Assembly (NCBI RefSeq): GCF_018446385.1
Contig: NC_055996.1
Coordinates: 126,019,750 to 126,083,749, forward strand
Direction of reading: 5' to 3'
Length of the DNA stretch: 64,000 bases
DNA from: Zingiber officinale
Taxonomy: Eukaryota > Streptophyta > Magnoliopsida > Zingiberales > Zingiberaceae
The notes under the pieces are model-generated. The model was not told the origin of the DNA, did not search any database, and was given only the letters and a program-made list of their open reading frames with translations. Below are positions 54,801-64,000 of this stretch, in pieces (the stretch's first letter is position 1; each line of letters starts with the position of its first letter). Position numbers and translations under genes: made by a program.

Positions 54801-57431
54801 ACATCACATCATTTGATAATCATAAAGAGGTTATGCCATACAAACCAAGTTCTTTTTTCCATAACTTTTCCTGAGATATTTTGTGCATCTGTATACAAAA
54901 AATGGTAAATACATGAAAGCACAGTTCAGCTTCACTCACCAACCTGTAAAAGGATAGATGCTGTTGCACAGAGAACAGAACTGCTTGATGAGGATGATCC
55001 ATCAGTATTACCAAGATTTAAAGTCATCATTTTCCTAGGAGATGAATTTACTAGAACAGTGACATCATCCACAACATCGTTAGGGATTATAGACCATCCA
55101 TCATCTGGAAACCCATTCACAGCTTCATTGAAACCCCTGCACACATACACACATATATATATACATATATATATCAATGAATTCTTGGTACGATGTATCA
55201 AAAAAAAACACAAGGAACAATATCTAAAATATAAGTTAATACCTACTCAGCCTGTGACTAAGTGCTCTTAGAGCTGCAGGTTGCCTGCCCCATGGGGTAA
55301 AGGTAGTAGGATACGAACTTTCATAGGAAATCTGTCTTAAATGATGTAGAGCCTAAATAAACCATCAAAATTTAGTATATGAAAAAAAAAGTAAATATAT
55401 TCTTCCTTTTGCCAAAACACTTATCGGTCAACAACAATCAATTTAAATAATGATGATACATTCAGAGATACTAAAAAATGGAGGGGAAACATACTGTTAT
55501 TGTTGTATTCTGAGCAAGTCTTGTTGATGATTCATATAGGGGTCTTATAACTTCTGGCATACTACTAGACTGATATATGGAGAAGATATGTCAGAAATAC
55601 TATATATTCAATGAATGCAATGCTAAGGGAGGGAAACTGTATCAATGAACAACATAAAATAATCCAATAAAGATAAAAAGGAATAATTTACCTGAAAATC
55701 AAAATGATCAATGATATAAATCATAGAGTCACCATCGTCACATGGTCTTATCAAATAACCACTAGGCAACATTTCTGCCCTTACAAAATGTTCCATGGGG
55801 GGCATGCTTGGGGCACCTTGCATGCTATTGACTGATCTTTGACAGACCTTGTCAGATATAATTTAGATTGTGAAAGGGAAAAAACTTATCAAGCATACAT
55901 TGAAGTTGCTGAACTGTTGCAGATTGTGGCCAAACTAGGGATCAAGTGCTTACCACAAGACTGTTGTCTTCAAGAATTTTTGTATATCTTAGCAGCCAGA
56001 AGTCCTGAGCAGGTGCCAGAGTCGTTGGAGCATAGACCTTCATTCCAGCCATTTTAGTTTGACAGAAAAATGTCGCCTACAAGATTTAACAAGCTGCGAA
56101 TATATATGAAGTCTAACAGACATGAATACCTGCATGTACAGCACCTCAATGGTTTCATTATTTGCAGTCAGCATCACATTGTTTGCCTCCAAAGATCGAC
56201 AGTCACGACACCATGATAGTCGATCTTTCAAGATTTCTGCAACCTGAAACAAACTATAAAGTCAAGCAAAACAAAGAGAATTGACTATTTATCCAGCACG
56301 ATAAATCATACCTTTGTGGTTTCTAGACCAACAAAGGCACAAGCCCGCGCAGCGACGACGCCAGTGCAACCATGTGAGATAGCAATGGTTCCAACAGAAT
56401 CCGGACCAGGCTATACAGTTAACCAACAGATAAGTTCAGGATGTTGCACTTAAGCCTAAGGATTATTCACAGACGCAAATAACATTAGCTTATTTCCTTT
56501 TCCATATTTTATCTCATCTAAAATGTTTACAAAAAATTCAATGTGTATAATGAGAAGAGGAACAAATCTATGAGGGATGTCAACACCTTCATCCCGGGCA
56601 TTTGAATCCACTCGAAAGTAGTTCCAGTAGCCTTCGACAGAAACTCTGTTAAAGTCTCCTCTGCAATGGACATTAATCTGTAATAAGCACAATCAATAGT
56701 TAGCTACCACCATGAAATTAGCAAATTCAACAATGTGAATGCCGGAAAGAAGGCCAATCTTTCTCATTGCCCTTGGAACAAAAAAAGAACACGGATCTTT
56801 TGACATACCCAACAGGGGTAGAATCTCTTGGTTTATGCTGAGATATCAAATGGTGGTGAAAATTCGTCACAACCGACTCACAATATGTGTGCATTGTCGC
56901 TAATGCAACCTGCCGAATTTAAAGACCATAACTAAGAGCAAAATAGCAGTACCACAATGATTCTTGGAAAAGAACAACAAAATCTTACATTTTGGGTTCG
57001 TTGACGTAAGTAACTATTATCATAGACCAACTGCGTGACCTGCTTCTGCAGTCGAGTATTTTCCTCCAACAAAAGCTTATTCATCGACATCAGCTTCCTG
57101 TTCACGGTCTGAAGCTGTGACGATTCCTTTCGCTGTTTCTCTCGGCACCTAAAGCCACAAACTTGTGAAGAAATGCGTACAGATGAACAAGTGCTGATTC
57201 CATTGCAGAACATTGATACCTCCTATTCTGAAACCAAACTTTAATCTGCTTCGGCTCGATGTTGGAGAGGATGGGACATTCCCTGATGAGCTGCTGCCTC
57301 CTCAATGAGCTCGGTTTGGGGCACTCACGGTAGACTCTCTCGAGGGCTTCGACTTGCTCCGGTGTGTACCGGACATATTTTCCCTGATCAGTCGCCATAT
57401 TCCCTTCGTTTCGAGAAGTCACAGCTATCAT
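51900..57431 (-). CDS. Class III HD-ZIP transcription factor, ATHB-15/ATHB-8-like, 18 exons
   Basis: Exons (high to low): 57431-57220, 57148-56989, 56909-56809, 56677-56587, 56410-56312, 56243-56130, 56037-55954, 55847-55692, 55569-55495, 55352-55243, 55136-54944, 54418-54233, 54140-54063, 53909-53775, 53648-53323, 52753-52648, 52297-52148 (or to 52133), 52049-51900. All join in phase, giving 841 (or 846) residues, the usual family length. Homeodomain at about 18-77 (KVWFQNRR then CREKQRKE), leucine zipper about 85-124, START domain about 155-370, MEKHLA domain about 690-841. It should act in the nucleus as a dimer controlling vascular and meristem or leaf polarity. The C-terminal phrase AQCICFMFVNW and GGLCVSSNGR place it nearest ATHB-15/ATHB-8. 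It is unusually diverged at conserved sites: RLSWCRDCR for RPSWFRDCR, CHIV for SFV at the end. Start 57431 (MIAVTSRNEG) fits the family; 57398 has the better start context. Confidence 0.94.
56401..56597 (-). promoter_or_regulatory. miR165/166 target site, split by an intron
   Basis: The minus strand gives CCGGGATGAAG (56597-56587) at the end of exon 4 and CCTGGTCCGG (56410-56401) at the start of exon 5; after splicing these join into the 21-base site that pairs with miR165/166. It encodes PGMKPGPD in the START domain. The core pairing bases are kept, so the transcript should be cleaved by miR166 as in other HD-ZIP III genes. The site exists only in spliced RNA. Confidence 0.9.
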
Positions 57432-58520
57432 GTGCCAAACAACAGCGCAAATAAAGGTCATTTACCAGCTGTAGAGCACCTTCAATCCAGAGATAGGAAA
57501 TCTATTATCTTTTGTTTTTTGTTTTGTTTTGTTTTCCTTCCCTTACCATTCGCAACAAAAAGGAGAATTCTTTCATCTCATTCATCAACCCTTGGACAAA
57601 AACAAGCGAAAGGCTGCGAAATTTAAGCCAAAACCGTGTCAAGTCTCCAATACCGGTGGCCTTTCCTCATATACCACGACAACAGCAAGCACAAGAAAGA
57701 GGTGGCCTTTTCGAGATTAGAGATCCCCTGGAAGACATTAACGCCGAGGGTCAGTGTTGTTAACTGGTACAGTAGTAGGCACAAGGAGTTAGCATACGAC
57801 GCTAAACAAACAAAGTAGAATAAAACGAAACCTCAAACTATTGAAGCCTTTAATAAACGTCTTTAAAGCTTCTGAGAAAATTTTCTTTCCCTTTCACTTC
57901 TGACAGGAAGAATCGCCACTCTCTTTAAAAGAAAAAGGATTTAAAATTCTGAAGATTTGAAGTCCCTCTAACCGAGTCGAATAGGCTCGTACCTGAATTC
58001 CTCGATATCTCTGTGACAAGAAAGCCAGAAGAAGCAATTCCTCGGCATCCGGAGTTCGATTAAAGGCCGGACGCCAGATGCCGCCCCAACATCCACCAGC
58101 TTTCCTCGGATCGGCGCCGAAAAAACAAATCTTTCCCAGCAATTCGACGAAATAAATATAAGAAATAGAAAAGGACCGACCCCTGGCAACGATTCGTACC
58201 CGTGATCTCGATCTCCTCCTTCGCACCCGGAGCAACAGTCGTCACAGCGGTCGTACGACAAAGCAGGGACGTCTTCTTTACGACTTATCGGCGGGGCGCA
58301 GTTCCCAGTCTCTGCGACACCCCCCCTAGGGTATCTGACAAAGTGTGAACCAACCAATGGCGTCGAACTCTAGCAAAAGAAGGAAAAGATGCGAGCTTTC
58401 CTCCGAATCCGACCTCTGTTCCTCGAAATCCCTGCAATGGCGATTTGCCCTGCCAGATTAAAACAAACTTCCGAGTTCCGACTGCTACTCCCTCTTCTCC
58501 TTCGAGCTTGAACACTGCAG
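57432..58520 (-). other. Long 5' leader of the HD-ZIP III gene
   Basis: About 1.1 kb between the likely start of transcription and the start codon. A possible donor CAG|GTACGAG near 57993 and acceptor CTACAG near 57471 suggest a leader intron of about 520 bases. Several short upstream frames exist in the unspliced sequence but none shows a domain. Long intron-bearing leaders are usual for this gene family. Confidence 0.5.
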
Positions 58521-58547
58521 TATCAAGCGAGTAGCAGAAAGAGAATT

Positions 58548-58556
58548 GTTTATATA
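58548..58556 (-). promoter_or_regulatory. TATA box of the HD-ZIP III gene
   Basis: The minus strand reads CCTATATAAACAATTC, followed by a CT-rich stretch. Transcription would begin near 58520, and sequence beyond 58560 turns AT-rich at once. Confidence 0.6.
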
Positions 58557-58559
58557 GGA

Positions 58560-60628
58560 GAGAAATCAAACCTCGTAAGTTTGCTAAATCTAAGCAAACA
58601 ATTGCAAAATGATCAAATAAATTCGCATATCATGTGGTGTGACGAAGAAAAAATTTCATTGATATTTATTAAAATTAATAAGTTTATATATATATATATA
58701 TATAATTTATAAACATAATAACAAATATAATAAATTTAGAAATATTATTTTATTACTATCTGATTCATATCGATTTTGATTATAATATATTATGATTTTT
58801 TTATCATCATTAATAATGAATGCAAATATTTGATCTTAATTGTCGAAATATAATTTTCAAAAAATGTAAAAAAAAAATAGCCTTTCAGAGAACTCTAGGA
58901 AGGAAAGAAGAGTTACATATGGATTGAGTAAATAATTTTAATTTAGACATTTTTGGTTGATTTTTTAGTTCTAATGAAACCTGGGCTGATATTAAAAGCT
59001 AGCTGGATATGCAAAAATGTTATTGAACTTTCTAAGAATATTATATTTTCTCGAAGGAAATAGGTTTTCTCACTAATGACAATGGTGAAAGCAAACCTCC
59101 TTCGAGAGGAAAAGGACTATATGGGAAATTGTTTTAGAGCCAATTACCTTTTAATTTGATATGATCATAAGGAGTGAAAAGATGAAATATGCCTCTATGA
59201 GTGTAGTCGAGTTGGTACTCGAAAAGATTTGTCATCAGAGATGCATAGGTACAAACACTACTTCGGATTATCTCATGCTCCTTATCTAAAAAAAATCGCT
59301 CGGTTAAAATTGAATAAGCCCCCATACATGATTTACTCCTTTCAGAGTGTGAGAGACCACTAAAGTGACGAGTTCATTTTTTTTACTATAAAAAAATGGT
59401 AAAGTTGGCTTGGGATGTAAAACTAAAGATAGAATGGAAAAAAATCTTATTTTGTCTTGATTGTTAGGGTCAATTAAAATTAAACAGCAAATCTAATGGG
59501 CATCCTAGAAATACTATTACAAAGACTAAGAAACTAGATAAAATTGATTTTCAAAGAACATCTATTTTAATTTATTTTAGGTTCTAAAATCTATATTTTT
59601 ACTATTTTAGATTGGGTTAGGGGTATTAAGGAGCGAGGGAAGAATGTCAATTCATTATACAGGACTTTACACATTATTTGAAAGGAAGATAAATCATGAA
59701 AAACTTTACACACCCACTAAGAATAGACCATAAATTTATTGACAATAATACACTTGGAGATTTACTAAATTTATGTGAGGTGGATGATTAAGATGTTTGA
59801 TTGTTTATCATGTATATATAATATTTAAATGAACGGTCACCTTAGGTGGAAGAGATTTCATTCTCTAAGAAATTATTTTCTCAAAATTCGATCTTTATTC
59901 TCATGTGATAATCTATTATCTAAGTACCAACTTTACTATACTCATGGGGCATATGATTGTACCATCATGACAACATATATATTAGAAAAATTGGCAATTT
60001 ATATATATTTGATTGATACGCTACATGCTTGGCACATGAAGCACGTTATTAACATTAAGTACTATTAGAATATTAGAATCCTTATAATTATCGGTTATGA
60101 TCTTGGACAAATAATTTAATGATTTAAATGTTTAGGAGTTAGGCAATTTATCACTTTCATGTTTTTATGATACTTTGTTTGAAATTTAATATATATATAT
60201 ATTATATGTCGCCTAAAATATTATTTTAGAATTTGAGAGTTTATCATGATGCCTTATATGATACATTATATGCTTTACATAAGGAAATCTTTTAAATGGG
60301 ACATGTGTCATGTTGACATAAATATGCATGAAGTATTGCTTACTTTCTTAATTATATGCATTGATCACCATGCGGAATTGATTTAAGTGATTACTTTGTC
60401 ATGTTTGTATGGAGAAATATTGAGATTTAAGTGATTATCTCTCCCGTTCAAAAACATACAGTCACCTCAAAGATAATTAGGGTGGTTAACCTAAAGGTTA
60501 AAGGGTAGCTTTGGGTTCTTCTAGCCTTCTCTACCAATTCCATGCAAATAACTAGGGACTAAGGTCATTATTTAAAGGGCAATAATTAAAAGGATGTCTC
60601 ATCCCACTAGTCTCTCCTTCGTAAAATA
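58560..60628. other. AT-rich spacer upstream of the HD-ZIP III gene
   Basis: No convincing coding frame. A TA run is at 58684-58702. Around 59160-59400 and again 59820-59960 the sequence shares phrases with 36300-36600, so a dispersed repeat is present. Distal promoter elements of the HD-ZIP gene may lie here but I cannot point to any. Confidence 0.5.
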
Positions 60629-60633
60629 ATAGG

Positions 60634-61707
60634 TGATTTTGTCTGGAATTTTAGTCAGACGAAGATCGGATGAGTTGTCGTTGGTGTTGACGGAGAGACG
60701 ACTATGACACCCTTATCGTATATGCCCCCGATAATGGACCCCCACGTGGCGCTGACGAATGACGGTAACTAAGCAAGCGGTACTTGAGCTCTGCGCGTAC
60801 TCAAACAAGCACACAGAACGTTAGAGACTAGAAACCAAGGGAAAAGTCCCCGAAGCAAGCCTTCCGACTCTTAAGTCAGGTACTTTTTCCTCAGAAGAAA
60901 AGGTGCACGAAGGAAAAAGAACAGTAGAGGTCGAGGCCGAAAGCAAAAGTGCGCGTACCTGCTCAAGATAGAGGACCTCCCTTTTTATATGACCGTGTGT
61001 ACCTCTGGAGCCTAACCGATGTCAGAGAATGTCGGGTGTCAGTCCTTGTAGAGTGATGAAGGGCGCGTGACACTCTTCTATGAGACGGAAGAAAGTTCTA
61101 CTCACAGATGATAGCCGACCCTTGGAATATTCTCTGACATACAACAGTTATTTTTTGACAGACAGTTACGATTCCCTGACCTTGTTGTCGCCTAGTACCT
61201 TTTGTCCCGCCCGGGTATGATTAGGGGCAACTCGGGATGATTTGTTAGGCATGACGCCTGACTTGAGTCTTGAGGGGCAGGGAGAGTTGTGGTGAGATCG
61301 CTCAAGAGCTGACCGGGAGTTGGCCTACTGAGAGAACCAGACATAGATATAACCAAGCTGTGGAAACCCGACCAGTCAGAGCAGGTCAGGCATCACCCCG
61401 ATTGTACATCCTGATTCAGATCTGGGATCCTGATCTGTAAGCACCCAATCGGGCATCATGCTGCTGATGACACTAGGCGGTGCTACCTCTTCTTTCCCTA
61501 ACTGTTGACTGTCACGTTCTCTTGACTTTTGACTGTCACATCTCCTTAACTCTTGACTGTCATATCTCCTTGACTTCTGACTGTTATGTCTCCTTGACTT
61601 CTGACTGCCACGTCTCCCTGACTTCTGACTGTCACATCTCATTGACTTCTGACTACCACGTCTCCTTGACTTCCGACGGCCGACCCCTACCATTATGCAC
61701 CATATCA
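60634..61707 (-). mobile_element. Solo LTR with target duplication ATAGG
   Basis: 1074 bases, starting TGATTTTGTCTGG and ending CACCATATCA, with ATAGG at 60629-60633 and 61708-61712. A TATA-like box on the minus strand (CATATAAAAAGGGAGG, about 60980-60995) gives the orientation. No partner LTR or internal region is adjacent. Confidence 0.88.
61506..61681. repeat. 24-bp minisatellite inside the solo LTR
   Basis: About seven units of TGACTGTCACGTCTCCTTGAC followed by TTC, with point changes between units. The frames that read through it on both strands are repeat translations (QKSRR-like and SLTSDCHV-like) and not genes. Confidence 0.9.
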
Positions 61708-61794
61708 ATAGGATTACCCTCTAGTATATTATTTTATATTATTATCTTCTGCCACCTGGTTCCATCAGTTATTTGTATAAACAAGATAATTTCA

Positions 61795-62135
61795 TGTTGT
61801 AATAGTTACAAAATCGTAGTTACTACAATGCATACTCAACATGTTCAAAAATATTCATGTTATAGTAAGTACAATTTCGTAGTTGCTACAATACAGTTTT
61901 GACAAGTTCACCTAACATTTATATTATAGTAACTACAAAATCATAGCTAATATAACTCAAACTTGTTCACCTAATATTCACGTTATAACAGTTACGAAAC
62001 TGTAGTTATTAGAACTTGAACTTATCATATTCAACAATATTAATATTGTAGTAACTAAGAAATCATAGATACTATAATGTTATATTATAGTGTAGCTATG
62101 ATGTAGTTGTTACAATACTGACTTATCATATTCAT
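61795..62135. repeat. Tandem array of roughly 60-bp palindromic units
   Basis: Five to six units starting near 61799, 61862, 61925, 61984, 62046 and 62090. Each has an inverted repeat of the type TAGTTACxAAATCGTAGTTA flanked by TTCA and CATATTCA-like spacer. AT-rich, non-coding. Confidence 0.8.
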
Positions 62136-63267
62136 GCAATTGACTGATGTGACCATGCGACAAGAGATAATAATATCATACAGTGCACTGGAGGATAGCC
62201 CTATCATTTTAAAGGGGCTAGTGGGGTGGGACGCTCTTTTGATTAAAAAAATTGGTGTCTCTTTGATGATTCCAATAAAATGAGATGTTTTTTTTTTTTT
62301 TTTTTGCCCTTTATTTGAACATTATAATGGGTATAATTTGTAATTCTACATGGAATTTTTATCTATGTTCTTTTTACCATATATATAATGATACGGTGAT
62401 GAAAAAGGGCCCACAAAAAATGGACCAAAGTGGGAAAGAACGGTTGGTATGGACGTCAAAGTCAAAGAGAGACAGTCCACAAGTCAAGCAAAGTCAGTCG
62501 AACAAAATAGCAGGGTTGAACGGATGACCTGCCAGGTCTGAGCTGACAAGCAAAGTCGAACGGTATGCCCAAACCCTGAAAGTTTGTGAAGGAACGATGA
62601 AGACATCATGAAAATCCCCAGACCATCAGCTCGGTGATTGACTGGATGGCATGTCCGATCGGATGAAAATCAGCCCTCCGACAATAGGGACAGCCGAGTG
62701 AAGGGAGATTGCTTTTATTAGTATGACCGAGCAAGGGTGTCTCGACCGAGCGACCATCGGTCGGCCTATAACGAGACCCACCTACGTATCTCATCGTACC
62801 TTCTTGAAGGTTTGTGCTACTTACTAACAGAGTATGTCTAGCAATTATCAAATCGTACTTTGGAAGCTTCCAACCTGTCATATCAGGATTTTGCATACTT
62901 GCCTATGGAAAATTGTTAGGGACACTTTTTAACTTGTCTTTTCTAGGTTCCTTTGGAAAACGTATGCACGCTTTGAGATGTGTGCGTAGACACTACATTG
63001 ACATTATAAAAGGGGTTCACATCTACCGACGAAGGTATGCGCAATTTTGTGATTCTGCATACTCTTTGTTATTGCATTCTCATTACTCTCACTTCGTCGA
63101 AAACTGACTTGAACGTCAGAGGATCAATACCGAGAACCCATTCCTGATCCGATACTAACACCTCTAATTATATTACAAGATCGTTAGAGTCTTCGCTTCG
63201 TGTACCCTCAAATCATATCTCTATCTTATCATCTTCTTCGTTTTCGGATATAAACGTCTAATCATAG

Positions 63268-63988
63268 TGTTGACCCCCGGGTAGCTTCTCGAGTATGCAA
63301 ACTGATCGTCGAAGCTAGTGTTCGACACTATCTCCGTAAACGATATTGCTCCGCTACGGTGCTTAACGGATTGTTGCAATTCGTTCCCAAGATACAACGA
63401 CGACGAACGTCTCGGAATCGTAGCACTCGTGAATTGAGTGAATTTTCCATCATCTGGAGGGTTCTATTTATACTGAAAGAAGAGGTTGATTGTCCTTTGG
63501 GTGAGTGGATGTGTTCCTTGGGCTGGATTGATCTAGATCATCCATTCTGAAGTGCAAAGTGCGCCTACAAAGCGCCCATTGCGCACGTGCGCACGTGGCG
63601 GGCTCACAGGTGCGAGCACCTGCTCGCCCTGGGCTAAGGGGTAACCTTTCCTTTTATTTTTGTGTTAACTCCATTAACACATCTTCATTAATAAGTAGAG
63701 AATACACATCGAGAATTTCCGATGTAGGACTATTCTCCCATGCACTTTATTAATGAATAATAAATGTTATTTTGGGCTGACTTTAAACATTAATTTCTCA
63801 TTCATCCTTAATCGGTTTTGAGCAAATTAATAGTCTAAATCTATCTACGCGGTTTTGAGCAAATTAATAGTCTAAATCTATCTACGCGAATCGTAGATTT
63901 CAATTTTAAAGTCAATTACGACTTTCAACAATTGATGACTTCCTTCTTCTAAATCATTTTGGTCTATTTAAAATCCCAATATCCAACA
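63268..63988 (-). mobile_element. Solo copia-like LTR with target duplication CATAG
   Basis: 721 bases, starting TGTTGACCCCCGGG and ending CAATATCCAACA, with CATAG at 63263-63267 and 63989-63993. The minus strand has AGTATAAATAGAACCC (about 63461-63476) as promoter core. It includes a 37-bp direct tandem duplication (63814-63850 and 63851-63887). No internal region is next to it. Confidence 0.9.
63814..63887. repeat. Perfect 37-bp tandem duplication
   Basis: The unit beginning GGTTTTGAGCAAATTAATAG and ending ATCTACGC occurs twice in a row without change, suggesting a recent slip or a duplicated functional block in the LTR. Confidence 0.95.
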
Positions 63989-64000
63989 CATAGTTGAAGG

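Larger units (their letters stand above)
60585..62260. mobile_element. Possible inverted-repeat element carrying a palindromic array and a solo LTR
   Basis: The left flank AATTAAAAGGATGTCTCATC and the following CCACTAG (about 60586-60612) match, in inverted orientation, the stretch near 62215-62255 (CTAGTGGGGTGGGACG, then CTCTTTTGATT). Between them are a solo LTR (60634-61707) and a palindromic tandem array (61795-62135). No coding frame. Ends and target duplication are not resolved. Confidence 0.45.
62397..64000 (+). mobile_element. Retrotransposon LTR-like sequence running off the window, interrupted by a solo LTR
   Basis: A possible start is TGATGAAAAAGGGCCC at 62397, followed by GACGTCAAAGTCAAAGAGAG, GACCGAGC-type repeats and a TATA-like box ATTATAAAAGGGG at 63003-63015 on the plus strand. 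A CT/T-rich leader-like stretch continues to 63267. After the inserted solo LTR it resumes at 63989. Neither true end is seen. A run of about 20 T is at 62286-62306, just outside. Confidence 0.5.

Noticed and set aside
61376-61902. Frames on both strands with repeated QKSRR and SLTSDCHV phrases
   Set aside because: They are translations of the 24-bp minisatellite in a solo LTR.
1-64000. A coherent gene cluster or new molecular system
   Set aside because: The three intact genes are unrelated, on mixed strands and far apart; everything else is explained by transposons, repeats or spacer.

Overview
This window is nuclear DNA of a flowering plant. The evidence is intron-rich genes of plant-only families (a class III HD-ZIP regulator with a split miR166 site, a SHAQKYF-type MYB, a DUF761 protein), very AT-rich spacers and dense LTR retrotransposons. 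I lean towards a monocot but cannot name a species.

Layout. 1-28259 is a stack of nested transposons. A hAT element (5' end at 28259, transposase on the minus strand) was split by a gag-protease plus ATHILA-ORF gypsy element (16679-25532, target duplication ACAAT) and by a gag-only copia element (call it B; right end 16560, left end outside the window). Each of the two LTRs of B carries sequence of a second copia family (A) with very long LTRs: a complete copy at 5952-15845 (duplication CGAGC) and the end of another at 1-1551. 28260-31156 is AT-rich spacer with an old degenerate tandem repeat, then a GC-rich promoter with three ACGT palindromes. 31157-33618 is a three-exon MYB repressor-type gene (plus). 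33619-37297 is spacer with microsatellites. 37298-37921 is a one-exon DUF761 gene (minus). 39380-50059 is a second transposon cluster: decayed gypsy and ATHILA gag remnants, a fold-back element, two solo LTRs with target duplications, and a copia LTR piece that abuts a broken monoacylglycerol-lipase-like gene (50060-51230, minus). 51900-57431 is a complete 18-exon HD-ZIP III gene (minus) with a TATA box near 58550 and a leader of about 1.1 kb. 58570-64000 is spacer with a palindromic tandem array and two more solo LTRs.

Three host genes look intact (MYB, DUF761, HD-ZIP III). They are unrelated neighbours with no sign of a shared pathway. I see no gene cluster or candidate new molecular system. 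The most informative material is the nested insertion history, the non-autonomous retroelements with repeated priming tracts and hairpins, and the unusually diverged HD-ZIP III copy. All functional calls are from reading motifs and family resemblance; no search was run.
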